Translations under genes and position numbers: made by a program | The notes under the pieces: model-generated | What the model was told of the DNA's origin: nothing | Databases searched by the model: none | Seen by the model: the letters and a program-made list of their open reading frames with translations, nothing else | DNA from: Cardiocondyla obscurior | Taxonomy: Eukaryota; Arthropoda; Insecta; Hymenoptera; Formicidae | Assembly: GCF_019399895.1 (NCBI RefSeq) | Contig: NC_091871.1 | Location: forward strand, 1,393,001 to 1,457,000 | DNA length: 64,000 nt | Direction of reading: 5' to 3' | Part shown: one piece after another, positions 21,340 through 34,307 of the stretch | Numbering within the stretch: position 1 is the first letter of the stretch | How the letters are laid out: each line of letters begins with the position of its first letter

Positions 21340-24300
21340 TCACTGTGGATCCGGAGCCAGTTTCGCGTAGCCGAGCTTCTGCAGAGCCTCCTTGATCTCG
21401 CGGAATACTGTTGGATCCTCGATTGTGCTCGGTATCTGCAAAGGAGTCGTAGTTGAAAATAGCTGCGCGGAAAACGACGAGAAGGTGAGATTTTCAAATC
21501 TTAATATGTGAATTTCATGGATTTAATCGACTCGACATGTTAATGTAACGTAGCTCGTTATTTTCCCTTACAGGCAGAAGAGGATATTCGAGTGTTAATT
21601 GTGCCCGCGATCGGCGTTCGCTTTTACCTTGACTTGCTTCGATCGAGCCAATGTAGCGATTGATTTGCGGATTATCTTCCCCGAGCGTGTCTTAGGTAAC
21701 GCCGTAATAGCGGCCGCGTAGCGAAAGGATGCAATGGGTCCCATCATGTTGCGTACTCGCGCGACCAGCTCCTGATTTATCTCCTCTTCGTTGCTTATCG
21801 CGTCTGAAAAGTAACCCCTTATCAATCCTCTAATTCTTATCAATTTATTAAAGAAGTTTAAAACTCAAGAGTAAACAATTTTAATTAATTAGTTCAGAAC
21901 TTTGATCAAATATCTCATATTGATATAATTGATGAATTATCTACGAAATTATATTTCAATTTGTTTTTCTGTAAATTAAATTATGAAAGTAATAGCAACC
22001 TTCTCGTCTAACGTAAAGGCAAAGTGGTACTTCGCCCTTTGTATGATCGGGCACCCCAACAACCGCGGCGTCCACCACGTCGATGTGGCCTAGAATAATG
22101 TCCTCCAACGCGGCCGTGGATATTCTGTGGCCGGCCACGTTTATAATATCGTCGTCTCTCGCCGTGACATAAACGTAGCCGAACTCGTCGATGTACCCTG
22201 CATCCATCGTGTCGTAGTAGCCCTGCAAAAGTACCGATATATTATCTCTCAAGTTCCGCGTGTGACCCGTATGATTCGTGTGACCTGTGTGGATGAGACT
22301 CGAATTCTGAGAGGAGGAGCAGGTCCTGGATGGACATCAGGCATCGGCGGAGCAACCAAGGGTAAAGATCAATTTTTATTCCCATAAAAATAACATTTTC
22401 GTGCCGTTTATCGGAATCACTTTGTCATTTTAATACCAATAAAAATCAGGTTTAATAATTAATAAGGAAAAATAATTTAGTTAGATTTTACTTTAATTAG
22501 AATTTCACTGTCTTAGAAATGTTTGAATAATATTGATAACTTGTTTCAATTGTTAAAGTAAAAAGTTAGAATCGGGTAAATATTATATGTCTTTTGAAGA
22601 AAAGTGAATATTTCAATCTCTCTACAATTTAATTTTTATCTTTGTTACAGAATCGTCGTTGCTGTTTTATAACTCCGCTGCTGCGCATCGACCGGTGAGT
22701 CGCATGGTTTTTTTTTATAACACGTTTCGATGTTAGAGTCATACGAAATTGTGCAAATTGTACAATAAAATAATAATAGAAAGCAATTCATATAATCTGT
22801 GTGTGCTACATTAAACGACTAATATTAATAATTATATATAAATTAACGCGGTACCCCAAAGACATTTCCAAAGCGTCGCAAGACTCATTCACGTCGTTCA
22901 CAGCTTTGTTAAACGGAATATCAGGACAGTTGATATTTTTCTCACGGCTCGAAGCGAGCCAAACGAGAGAATCAATTAGGATCGTGGAAATTCGGCAATA
23001 ATTAATTCGATGCAATCTCACACAAATTTTTTTCTTTTTTTTTTTTTAAAGATAAGTAGGAACGTATTCGTATATATGTGTTTACTTTGAAGCATTGCTT
23101 ACCGGAAATGTCGAGAAGTATACTTGCTTAAACCTCTCGGTATCTCGATAGAGGGTCGACATGCATCCAGGTGGCAGAGGTAATTTTATCGCGATACGTC
23201 CGAGTTCGTGTTCCGGCGCCTTGCTTCCGTCATCGCGTAGGATTTGTACTGTCGATGAATTCATTTATTTAATATATTTCACGGAGAAGCGAATGAGTAA
23301 CTTATTAGGAAGCGAAATCGCGTAGACTAGGCTGAGATGGACTCACTGTTGTATCCGGGTATAGGAAGTCCCGTACTGAATTTTGGCAGATTGGCATAAT
23401 GTCCGTATCCCAAGCACAATGCCGTGATAGGGTGTCCAGTCTCCGATTGCCACCAATTGTTCAAGATCGGCACTTTAAACGCTTTTTCGGCCCAGGCCTT
23501 TGTCTCGTAATCGCAAAATTCCCCGGCGACGAATATCGTTTTTAGGCTGAAGAAAAAAAATATCCATGCTTTTCTTTTTTTTTTTTTTATTTATTTTTAA
23601 CTACTAACGTACACGAACCGTATTGCAGTTCGTTGTAATTAGGTATTATGATCGGGAGGGCAATTAATGAATTAATTCGGAACTTACGATTTTAACGAAT
23701 ATTTTCTTCCTAGTAGTATCTCCGGATCGGCTCGTCTTATCACTCGTAGAGCAGTGGGCACGCAGAATAACGCATTTACGCTATGTTGCTCAATGATTCT
23801 AGGAAGAAAAGACGTTTTTCAAATTAAATTATCGGTACATTATAATTAAGATCGAAGGAGTTCTGATATACCGTATGAAAATTACAGAATAATTCACTCG
23901 AACAGTACAAGCGAAATTTAGTCAGACACAGGCGCGTTTCTCTATTCGCTTGCAATTGCTTTTAAATAAAAATAGAATCTTTATCTTTTTCCAAGAAATC
24001 CTTTCTCCAATTAATGTCGACTTAATTTAAAAGTACAATTACAGTTAAGTAATTTAATTCAAACCTAAAATATTGACTAGCATCCGGCGTTCTGTCGGGT
24101 TTTCCTTCGTACATAATACTCGTCGCACCGTAGAGGAGAGGTCCATAGCAAATGTACGAAAGTCCGACAACCCAGCCCAAGTCTGAGGCCACCCACCAAA
24201 CTGAATTTTTGTTCATACCGTAAACCGTTTTCATAGTCCAACAAAGAGTGGCCAAGTGTCCACCGCTCGGCCTGATGATCCCCTTAGGTTGCCCTAACGT

Positions 24301-26125
24301 GATAATCTCACAATATTACATTGAAAACATCATCGCGCAAAGCCACAATTTTATTTAATTAAGGAATATAATTAGAGAATTAAAACTAGAAGAATTAAAG
24401 TGAGGATAGTTTTTCGAAGTATTTAATAATGAGACAAAAATTAAAGGACGGGACTTATACTTATAATTCCTTCGTCTACGTATCTCGAAACACACCTGTA
24501 GTTCCCGACGTGTATAATATATACAATGGATCGTTAGCTTCGACCATTACGCACGGATGAGGCTTTGATTGCTTCATGAGATCGTCCCAGTCGAGTTGCG
24601 ACTCGAGTAATGGAGCCTCCCACACATTTCTCCTTTGAAATACGATGCACTTCGGCCTCGGTACAATGATCATATCCATGGCGCCGTTTAACATAGTAGT
24701 ATATCTGGATTTCGAGATAACACAAGTTAGAGATCTGACGATGCGTTGAGAAATTCTAAATAAAATTCCAAGCGTTAAATTGCTTTTTAAGTGCAGCTTT
24801 GGGAAAGTTAAATTTTCTTTTCGAAAATAAAGAAACCTTTCGATTAAAGACATACTTAATCACTTTGGACGGTTCAAGGCCGCAGCTGGCGGCAATAACG
24901 ACCTTCGGCTCGGCATGATCTATTCTAGATGCCAATTCGTTCGCTGCGAAGCCTGAAATGCGTATTTTACAAGTATAATCGCATTAATAATTGATAATGC
25001 TTAATAAGCGGAATATTTTTTTTTTTTTTTCACTGTGGTGCTTGAATCCTTTATTTAAATCGCGCTCGAAAGATGATTTCCGGTCTTTGAAATAAAAATG
25101 CAATACAATTTCTAAGATGAATAGTTCTAAAACGAAATACTGGATTAAGAGATATATGTAGAATGTATAAAAAGGTAGCGTAAATCTGCGAATATCAATT
25201 TCGCTCAGTTGTACACTTCCGTGCGTACGTATTTTTAATTTTTATTTTTTTAATATTTTTTTTTTTAAATTATCGAATCAACTTTCGCGCGCGGTTCATG
25301 CGAAAAATTGCCATTTATTATAATAATAACGATAAAACGATGCAAAACTTAATTCTCGTAACGGCTGCGATTACCGTCACCTTATTATTACCTCCAAAGA
25401 CCACTGAATGAATTGCCCCGAGTCTGGCAGTAGCGAGCATGGCGATTATAGTCTCAGGGATTAGCGGCATGTAAATTATGACTTTATCCCCTTTGCGCAC
25501 CCCTAGATCCGCCAACGCGCCCGCCAGCACGGACGTCTTTTCCAAGAGTTCGTTGTACGTCACTTTGCGTATTAACGACGTTTGGGGGCTGTCGTGAATA
25601 AGGGCGGTTTTCTCTCCGAATCCCGCGAGCACGTGACGATCCACCGCGTTGTAACAAGCGTTCAGTTCACCGCCGACGAACCTGCACGAGAAAAAGCGCA
25701 AGGTTTCTCTGACTCCTTTATAATTGCGCGTTGCACGCCCACCAATCAAAAAGATTTAATTCTATGAAATTAATTCGTCTTTAAACGCAACTCTTTGCAC
25801 CGCGACAGTTTATATTTAAACAAAGAGCGACGCGTGAACTTTACACTAAGTTCTTTAACTTGAAGCAAGCTTTTTTCTGGGAGGGGAAAAAAATTCGAGA
25901 TTTTTAAAAAATATTTAGCGATAAAAAAAAAAAAATTGTAAAGTAGATTAGTGGTTTTTTTTAGTACCATTTTGTAAACGGCTCGTTAGAATTGTCCAAG
26001 ACTTTATCCCACGGCTTGCTCCAGTCAATGCAGCCGCCGATCTCGCCGAAAAATTCCTCCGGATGTTCCAGTGACTTCTTATACGCTTCTTCATACATAG
26101 AGCACTCGTTCCAATGCGAATTCAT
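21340..26125 (-). CDS. ACSS3: Acyl-CoA synthetase short-chain family member 3-like
   Basis: Adenylate-forming ligase that activates short-chain acids (ACSS3 prefers propionate; mitochondrial in mammals). Minus-strand exons 26125-25968, 25681-25392, 24952-24856, 24704-24496, 24293-24065, 23798-23697, 23546-23347, 23248-23103, 22222-22000, 21803-21628 and 21435-21340 join in frame to 641 aa. It has the ACS N-domain (FFGEIGGCIDWSKPWDK), the P-loop-like LYILYTSGTTGQPKG (about 241-255), NNWWQSETGHP, TARDDDIINVAGHRIS, and the catalytic-lysine motif KTRSGKI with K594. ACSS3 fits better than acetyl-CoA synthetase by segments such as FVGGELNACYNAVDRH. The first exon has an acceptor at 26134 and is open upstream of the chosen Met, so a further 5' exon, perhaps with a targeting peptide, may exist. 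Intron 22223-23102 contains motif copy 2 on the opposite strand. Confidence 0.94.
22241..22694 (+). other. Unexplained two-block motif, copy 2, antisense in an ACSS3 intron
   Basis: Block 1 (ends 22361 before GTAAAG) contains the same CTGAGAGGAGGAGCAGG and GCATCGGCGGAGCAAC as copy 1. Block 2 (22651-22694) is also exactly 44 nt, preceded by TTACAG and followed by GTGAGT. Here the splice phases fit: an ORF from an ATG upstream reads ...LRGGAGPGWTSGIGGATK, then ESSLLFYNSAAAHRP. Differences between the copies in block 1 fall three at third, three at first and one at second codon positions, so selection on protein is not proven. No family recognised; it could be a small protein or a spliced ncRNA. 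Confidence 0.45.
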
Positions 26126-28892
26126 AATATAATCTGCAAAAACAATATATTTTTTCATTCCACGTAAGAAACACGATCGGCTACTTTCCTTAAAAATTTA
26201 TTATTAAAATGATCTGCAGGTTATCGACGTACTTTTTTTTTTTTTTACAGAGATATCTCGCGCAATTTTTTGCAATCGCCTCGCTTGATTATCATACGAT
26301 AATGACACAAGATGTATTTTTCAAAACGCTTCCTGGATACGATGATACCGTTTCGCCGGGTATTTTTTGCTAGGTATTAATAATTCATTTCGACGCGCCG
26401 CACGTACGTGCGATCTGAACGCGAGAAATTCGCAATTTTCTATCCGAACCGTTTTCCTTTAGCGTGCCCTCGCCCACGTGTTTGTTTCCGCATATCGTAA
26501 TTTACGGAGATAGGACACAGTGTGTTAATACACTTCAATGTCGGGCGAGGTCGTGAATATCCGAGAGAATCGTAGGGAGAGCCATCGTGGACACCGCCTT
26601 TCTGTATCTTATCCCGTCTCACTCAGATTCTCTCTGTAACCACGCATCGCCGCACATCCCCCGGGTACGCCCGTGATATTTATCTTTTACGAAGAAATGT
26701 AATGTGGCTAGGGAAAACGTGGTGACTGGAAATGAAAACGTTCGGGACATTAGCTCGAACGTCGCGCGCGTGAGATTGCGTTTCTTCTTTTATTAATTTA
26801 ATCCATCATTTGTTTAAACGAGAAGTCCGAAAGGATATCCCGCGAAGCAATGACGAGGAACTCGGTAAACGATAGCGTAAACCGAATTCGTCGCTACGCG
26901 ACGTCTTGGAACGAGAAATCGGAGATGAGGTCCCCGTGACGCTTGAAGCAAAGCGCAGTCCCCATATTTTTCTGAATTTATTAACGATAGCGTTAACTTT
27001 TGGAATTGTTCTTTCATTGAAAAATACTCATTTCCATCGCTCTAGATTCAGTTCACTCCCTAGAGAAATTTCTTGACACCGTTTCGCTCTATCTTTATTA
27101 TATGCGACAGCACTTCCGCGTCGTTTGTCGCGAAACGTGCAAGCTACTTCATAGAAATGTTCATTTCGGTATGTGATACTTGTGCATTAAAATGTGTATT
27201 TTAGTAGATAGAAATTATATATCGAAGCAAGGAGAGAAATTAAGAGATAAAGAGACAAAGTAGGAAAAAGCAGTAAAGTGAGAAAGGGAGGGAAAATTTT
27301 TTTTTTAAATATTACGTGCAAAGTTCTGACAGGGGAAAAAGCTACAACGTGATTTTGCAACGATGAATATTTTAGCTTCGTGTCCTCTTTACAAACACAC
27401 TTTCCACGAAAGTCCTCTGGGGGTTTAGGACCGAAGGAGCTCACAGGATGCGTCAAGTTGTGGCACTTTGTTCCATTAAATTATACCAACCGGAAGGAAC
27501 TTTATTAGAGAACGGTTTGTGACAATATCAGGCTGAGTAATTGCGAGCTTTGAATTCCAAAATTCTCTGCGATCAAATCTAAGTTGTGCCACAATTTGAT
27601 GCAAATAGAAAGATGAGTTTTAACGTTCCTAAATAAACGATTTCAATTTTTCCGCGATTTACGTCATTAAACGTGCCTGTTTTAAAGTAGCTCGACGCAA
27701 GCAATTTTTTCTTGAAAAATTAATTAAGTACTACTGAAGCATATCGACCTATTCCACCGGTCACTGTATATCGGCGCGCTCTTAATTTGCATTTGATCTG
27801 AGTATTTCATAACGAAGTAAAGAGGAACAGGTGGAGAGAACGATATGCTGCAGTAACAGGAAAACAGCAGATGCGCCCGAGAATTTAATTTGTGCAGTAG
27901 AATGCGTCAACAGATCTCCATTGATGATAGAATTTCCTGTAATCGACGCTAATCGAGGGAGGCTATCGAATAATATCTAGATGCGTAGTAAAATCATTGG
28001 CGAAGCGCTCCGACGCTGTTAGAGTAAAACGTTCTTTTATCGAGACTTTAAATCGTAGATATTAAAAGAAAAAAAAAACAATTTTTTGTTTCACTTTTTT
28101 TCTTTGGAGCAAATTCAATCGATATTAACTTACACGATGGATTTTTTATACAAACTATCACATTCGACAAAATATTAAATTTCATTATTGAAGTATTTGT
28201 CAACGAAGTTGCTTGTGAAATATCGTGCATAATTAAATGTTACATTTACTCACAAACTCCATTTTCTTTGTTTTAATATTTAACATTTTAATACAAAAAA
28301 TTGTTTGCTTCGAGATAGAAAATATACTGGCTTGCTTGATTGATATTTAAAAAACATTTAAGGTGTTATGTGCGATAGAAAGCATACGTGGCCACATTAT
28401 TAGAAAGAATATTTGTAATATGCGTGAAAAATTATTTTTGCAAATTTAACAGACTTCTTTTAAGTTTAGAAAAATGACAAACATGCATGTATAAAGATGT
28501 AGTTAGGATAAAAATACATTTTAATGTATGAAACTTCCATCAATTTTTTTAGAACGGAAAAATTAACAACAATTTATATATAGCGTTGATATAAAAAAAG
28601 AAATTTGAATATTACGTAATATTTGCAATTATTAAAAATATACATTTGTATTTTTTTTTAATTTTTTTTTACTGTTATCACTACAGTATATATTAAAAGA
28701 ACGACTTGTGATTTGATATTTATATGTTATAAATACATAAAATTTGCATATGCAATGCAGGAAAGATGAAAATATATAAATATATTAGTGTGGCTAGAAT
28801 TCGTATGTTGGCGCAGGAAGCATAATAATAAAAATAAGAGGAAATGGACAAAAAAGTTTTTCGCTCTGCATCGTTTATGTGTATATCTTGTA

Positions 28893-29085
28893 AATTTAAA
28901 CTGTGAAAACAACTTATACCATTGCCGTCTGCTTTTCGCGATATCCTCGGGCGTACGATGCGTGATTCCAGGCACGTTTTTCCTGAGCTTTCGTCGGGGT
29001 TGGCGTCCAAAAAATCGGGGTTCATCTGATGCAACATTTTGCGGTTCTCAGTCGATGCAATGTTCGAAACACGATAGTTAGAGTC
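28893..29085 (-). other. Isolated exon-like segment
   Basis: On the minus strand an acceptor-like TTATTACAG precedes 29085 and a donor-like CAATG|GTATAAGT follows at about 28923; GC content is above that of the flanks. Two frames are open: one reads MNPDFLDANPDESSGKT, another ends with ITHRTPEDIAKSRRQWYK. Neither was recognised. It could be an orphan exon, a gene remnant or chance. Confidence 0.2.
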
Positions 29086-29602
29086 TGTAATAACAGTATC
29101 GTCTCTGTGTCCACGCAGTGGGGTCCATCCACGGTGTGACGACAACTGTATTTATAATAGTCGTAGAATTAAAAAAAAAAAAAAACTATTATTATTTATG
29201 TATACAGATTATAAATGTTAATATTCTAGAATGATGCTTACGACATAAATACATAAAAATGACCTAAGTCATAATTTGTGTTGCAAAGCATTATTCAGGA
29301 AATCGTATATATGCAGTAATAATAAAATTATTTGAACTCTCACAATATTAATTATGTAATTGTGAAGCATTACTTTTGCCACAATCTTTAATTTTTCAAG
29401 AAAACTTATTAAACAAGTTTTTAAAAAAAATTACTATTAAAAAACGCGAACTACTTTCTCGCATTGATAAATATAATTAAAGGGTAATCGTTAATTTTAA
29501 TTATTATCTGTAGTGTCCACGAAAGGACAGGTTTTTGATTAAATTCTAAACTGATTTTTTTTCTTCCTTTTAGTAAAATAATTAAATAATTATCTACTCA
29601 TC

Positions 29603-29763
29603 GATCGGATACATATGGTAGATAGGGATGGCGTAACTCACAAGTCAACACTATACTTTTTTGTGTAAACGTATCGTGCGTAAAAGGTCAGCTCAGATCG
29701 CTGCTGGTCCTTTACATCTGATCATAAGTTTCGCCGTCTTTGTCTACCATGTGTATCTGATCA
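29603..29763. mobile_element. MITE-like inverted-repeat element
   Basis: About 161 bp with roughly 31-bp inverted ends: left GATCGGATACATATGGTAGA, right (reverse complement) GATCAGATACACATGGTAGA, both continuing to GGCG. An internal stem GTAAAAGGTCAGC/GCTGGTCCTTTAC makes the whole segment fold. Noncoding. Confidence 0.75.
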
Positions 29764-32700
29764 GTGTATAGATAACTATTAATTTAATTTCATTGCTCGG
29801 AAACGAAGCCTCAAAGAAACATTTTAAGAACTGTATTCTTTTTTTTTTCATTTTTTTTAAGTAAATTTTTTTCTCGTCTCAGAATTATTTTGCGTATACT
29901 GTTATTTTATACATTACACATACACACGTGATATGCACATCGCATGCACCTACACAGATACATCCATGCATATACACTAAGTTATAATAGCCATTATTAT
30001 AATATCTACGCGCAATACGTACTGTATAAATCACTTATAAGAAAGGAGATGCGCCAGGACGCGTGTCTCGTAAAATACTAAAGCTGTACTTTCAGAATTG
30101 AAAGCCAGATATGCAAAACCGTCAATCACGTGATGCTTCCTGAGCGAATCATTGATCCCATAGGTCATTGCGTTAATTTTAAGTCATTATGATAACAATT
30201 TGATATCAAGTCCTAACTGAAGGGAACTGAAGGGAAGATAAAAGGCAGAATCCAGGCGGGTTACAATTATCCTGGCGTTAATTTCTTAATTCGCGTGTTT
30301 AAGTTTAATAATTCACTTTCCGGGAAAAAAAATTTTAATAACCCTTTTATTAGCGAGTCTGTTAAATCGTAATGGAATGCCGTGCATTTACAATTGACCG
30401 GTAATGTTAGAAGGGAAGAGCTGGAATAGACGCGGCTCAATTTTATTTCGCGAACAAGGCGGTTTAACTATTAACGCACTCGTTTAATAATTAATCATTT
30501 AAGGAAACGAGAAAGGAACAGATATACGTCGACGCGAGAGCAGTCATTCGTCTAATACGTTGTCGTTAATATCTTTTAGCGCGGACTTGAAACAAAAATT
30601 CTTTCATTTTATATATTTAATATCAAACTCGTCTCTAACGAATAAAATTATTCACGTAGCTTTAACCTTTAACATACGAATCATCAAAATACTGCGATAT
30701 ATTCATGACGGTTAGCTACTTACTTAACAAGCAAGAATAGACAAAATGTTTTTTTTTTTTTTTTCTCTCTTTGTTTTTTAGTAAATAAAAAAAAATCTAT
30801 ATATCGATATACTCATATAATATTAAGCGAACGCATCTCTAATTTCAAATAACGCCTAGCATTTAACGCCGGAATCAAGTTATAATAAGAATAAGCCTGA
30901 AGTTCTCAATTATCCGTGCCGATAGCAAATAGAAGAAGATAATAATAGGAATAAAATCGTATTAAAATGATTCAGAAGGGGTTTAAGACTTAGCGTTGAC
31001 GATGGGTATCAAACATGTCCCACGATGTTAGTTGTTTTATGGAATATAAAATTTACTTGAAAATAGCAGTTGTAAAAATGTCACATCACATGTCGCGATT
31101 AAGTGCTTTGACGTACGAAATTGTTTGCCACAACGTCGACGCGTAAAGACGTCAAAAAAAGTTATAGAACGGTTACGGAAGAAAAAAAGAAAAAAAGAAA
31201 AGAAAAAAGAATTAATAAAAAAAAAGGATGTAAATTTGTTTTTTTTTTTACGGGGTTATGTTTTTTCAAGCGATTGACAAACGATAAACAGCAACGGTGT
31301 TGGTTGATTTTATCACAATCTCTAACAAAAAAGAATGCTCGCTGGTCTTCTCTGCGCGATAGGCGTATGCACATATGAACTACACGTTACATATTGTGTG
31401 TAAATGATATACAAATGACGGCATGGTTCGCAAATGTTTTGCGTCTCAACGCAATATTCTCGCGCGGCCACGAGAAAGAAACGGTCGTGCAGTTTTTCAG
31501 TCCCAGGGGCAGCGTTCCGCGAGCGCGGATGAAACGCTCGCGAACGACGTTTCAATTCCTTCCTCTGATTCCTTTGCGTTTTCACTGCCGAGCGAGATAT
31601 TTTTCCACGGCTGCGCGAAAACCCGGTAACAATTTCGCGGTCGCGGAGAAGCGGCCGCGTACGAGCTTAATGCTCGAGGCGCGGAGTATAATCTGCAACG
31701 CGGAGGAGAAAAATGTAAAATAAAATTGCGCAACGAACCGGGGGTCGGTTGATTTATTTATGGTAGGTGAGGGATATTACAAATTTTGTTATACATAGAG
31801 CCGGCAAGAGCCGTCACGTAAGTGACGAAAATGTAAATCTTATAAAGTGCACGCTGGAAAACGAGTTCTCGCGAGGGTGGTTACAGCCGTCCTGTATGAG
31901 CGTAGGCGATGGAACTCGATCTTCCGTGAAATCGAATTGCAACGCGGTTTTCTCTACGCGGCCGACAGGGAACGAATGTCAATGCACACGTCACTTAGCT
32001 ATTGTATTTCGAAGTCGCAAGTTGCACCCTGCTTCAGAAAGAAACGCACCCTTTTCGCCTTTCGTGCTGGAATGCGAACGAACGGAGGGACAAAACTCCG
32101 TGACATCGCGCTAGACACTTGAGACATATAGGGAAAATTTAACGCGATTTTCTCACGTTTAAATAAACCAGGCGGGGAAAACATTCACAGATTTTTGCCT
32201 GGATAAGCGTGGGCAAAGTAACGCAAATGTTTACCACGTTTGAACGTCATTGTTTTAGTTATATTTCTCTTGCTTCATACCTTTTACATTTTGTTCCGCG
32301 ATGTATATACTTTTTTTTTCTCTTTCTTTTTTAATTTTTCTCGCCGCGCTGTTATTTCACCATTTTTCTTTATTGCGCTTGTTTTTATTGTGGACATTAC
32401 GGTAGTAGTTTTGCCGACTTTTTTTTTTTAGGGTACATTTTTTTATAAGTATCTACTTTTTATTTGATACCACTCTTTTTGTAGAGAGAATTTTTAATAA
32501 CGATAAATAACAAGAACTCTATATTTCCGGAAATTTTTAAAACAATTCTTTTTTAATTGCTTTAATTTGGTATCAATTTGTCCGCTGTTGGTCTTTTTTC
32601 TTAGTTTCTTTGTTAAGAAAGGCAATTTTATATGTATTTATTAACGTGATTACTTAATTATAAATAAGAAAAAATCTTTACGATTAGGTAAATACGTCGC

Positions 32701-33919
32701 TTTTATCGGTGTACTTAAGTAATACAACATAATGAGAGGCAAGGAGAAACGTCTAAGCTTACGTAGGAAATTCTACCGTCTGTAGTTTGATGAAAAATCG
32801 CTAATCGCGTCGTTTCGCATCGCACCTGCACCCCATAACGCTTCATCGAGCTTCAGTAAAATACAAATCTCGATTAGAATCCCTCCGACGCAGTAATATT
32901 ATTGATAGGTATATGAATGACGAAGAATTAAAAAAAAAAAAAAAAGTATAGAAAACTTTTGCTTTAACAATTAATTAAGCGCAGAATTAAGTTTTCTCGA
33001 AAGCGATGGTCTTTCTTGGAATTAAATGTTTTTAAAACCAGTTATAAAATGATTTAAAAGAAAGATTATATAAAAAGCACACGCATAATGTTCCTGCATA
33101 ATTAGCTTATTAAAACACGAAAACGTATAAAAAAGACGTTATTCCACAAAAGTTTTATAACATTTTAATAAGTTTTACATCAAATAATGCAATAATAAAC
33201 GACATATCGCACGAGGTAGTAAAAACTAAAATTATTTGCATACGAGATGTACTTATTGTAGCAAAGGAAAAAAAAACGAGCTCTGATTTAAAATGAATTT
33301 ATTAATTGAAGAAAAATGAAGCGTATCGATAAAAATTGCAGATGTGACGGGAGATCGTAAAATATTATTTTTCACATAACTTTAATTGAAAGAAGTGTTA
33401 CCTACAATTATGATTCAACATATTACGCGATACGCGACAAGTGACCGCCGTCGTTACGTTATCATCTTGATATGCAATTTGTCTTGCTTACAATTTAAAG
33501 GGGGTATATACCATTTATTGTCGCGATACGCGTAATTTATTGTTATCTTTACGTCATGCGTTGAACAAAGTGGCGGCAAAGTAGAAAGGTCAAGTCGCCC
33601 CGCGGTATTTCTCCGGGCGTATATCTCATACAAGTTGCATGCACGTCGGCTCGCCGTCTCTCCGGCGAAAGCAACAAGTTCGACACCGCGATCGGGACGT
33701 TTTCCTCACGAATGTCGGACGTCGCCGCGTCTTACGTAAATGCGTCCTTTCGGATTATCGTGAAACTTTTATTCCGTATACATCGAACGGGAATGTGCGC
33801 CGCATCTCGGTCCCGCGCGGGCGGCGCGGGCAGGGTGAAAGGGGCGACGAGAGAGGGTAAGTTACGCGTCGACGTATGATTTCTCTGGCGCCCCATGAAA
33901 CGCGCATGGCAGTTGGAAC

Positions 33920-33965
33920 GGCGCGTATTTAAGGGCTGATCTCTGGCCGTTCTCGCCACTGTCAC
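33920..33965 (+). promoter_or_regulatory. Candidate TATA promoter for myosuppressin
   Basis: TATTTAAG at 33926-33933 within a GC-rich stretch is followed about 30 bp later by an initiator-like GTCACACG (33960). This fits a focused promoter for a tissue-restricted neuropeptide gene. The link to myosuppressin rests on position and on the downstream donor at 34308. Confidence 0.4.
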
Positions 33966-34307
33966 ACGGTTCTCACCCGGGCCTCTCGCCGGCCATTTCA
34001 CGCGGCGTTCGCCCTTGCAACCTTACGCCCATCTTCGTCGTCCACGTACGCGTAACAGCGATCCTCCCATCCATCCCGCGACTCTCCGCACCGTCCCGTC
34101 GATCACCACCCCGCCAAGTCAAAGCCTCGAGAATCGGCTACCTATATCTCTCGTACGAACTCGCGGTACCGATTAGGGCGACCGTCGACTCGCAGCCTGG
34201 TACGATCAGGTTCGGAAAAAGGGTGAACGACGAAGGTTCGAAGGCCCGTACTTTTCGCGACGCTGACAGCTCGACTACTCTCTTTGCTACCTTAGCACTC
34301 TCGCCAG
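33958..34307 (+). other. Candidate noncoding first exon of myosuppressin
   Basis: A GC-rich stretch downstream of the TATA motif ends at CTCGCCAG|GTTGGT. The coding exon begins after an acceptor (TTTCCAG, ending 41633) only 7 nt before the Met codon, so an upstream noncoding exon must exist. This is the best candidate seen, which implies a 7.3-kb first intron. Confidence 0.35.

Larger units (their letters stand above)
26134..33919. other. Gene-poor region upstream of ACSS3
   Basis: About 7.8 kb, mostly AT-rich with poly-A/T tracts. Contains an exon-like segment (about 28893-29085, minus), an inverted-repeat element (29603-29763) and a GC/CpG-richer patch (31400-32150) whose ORFs show no domain. 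The start of the CpG-rich promoter zone of myosuppressin is at about 33560. No gene supported. Confidence 0.5.

Noticed and set aside
31394..32122. Overlapping ORFs of 90-115 codons on the plus strand
   Set aside because: They lie in a CpG-rich patch where stop codons are rare; no splice context, no domain, several frames equally open.
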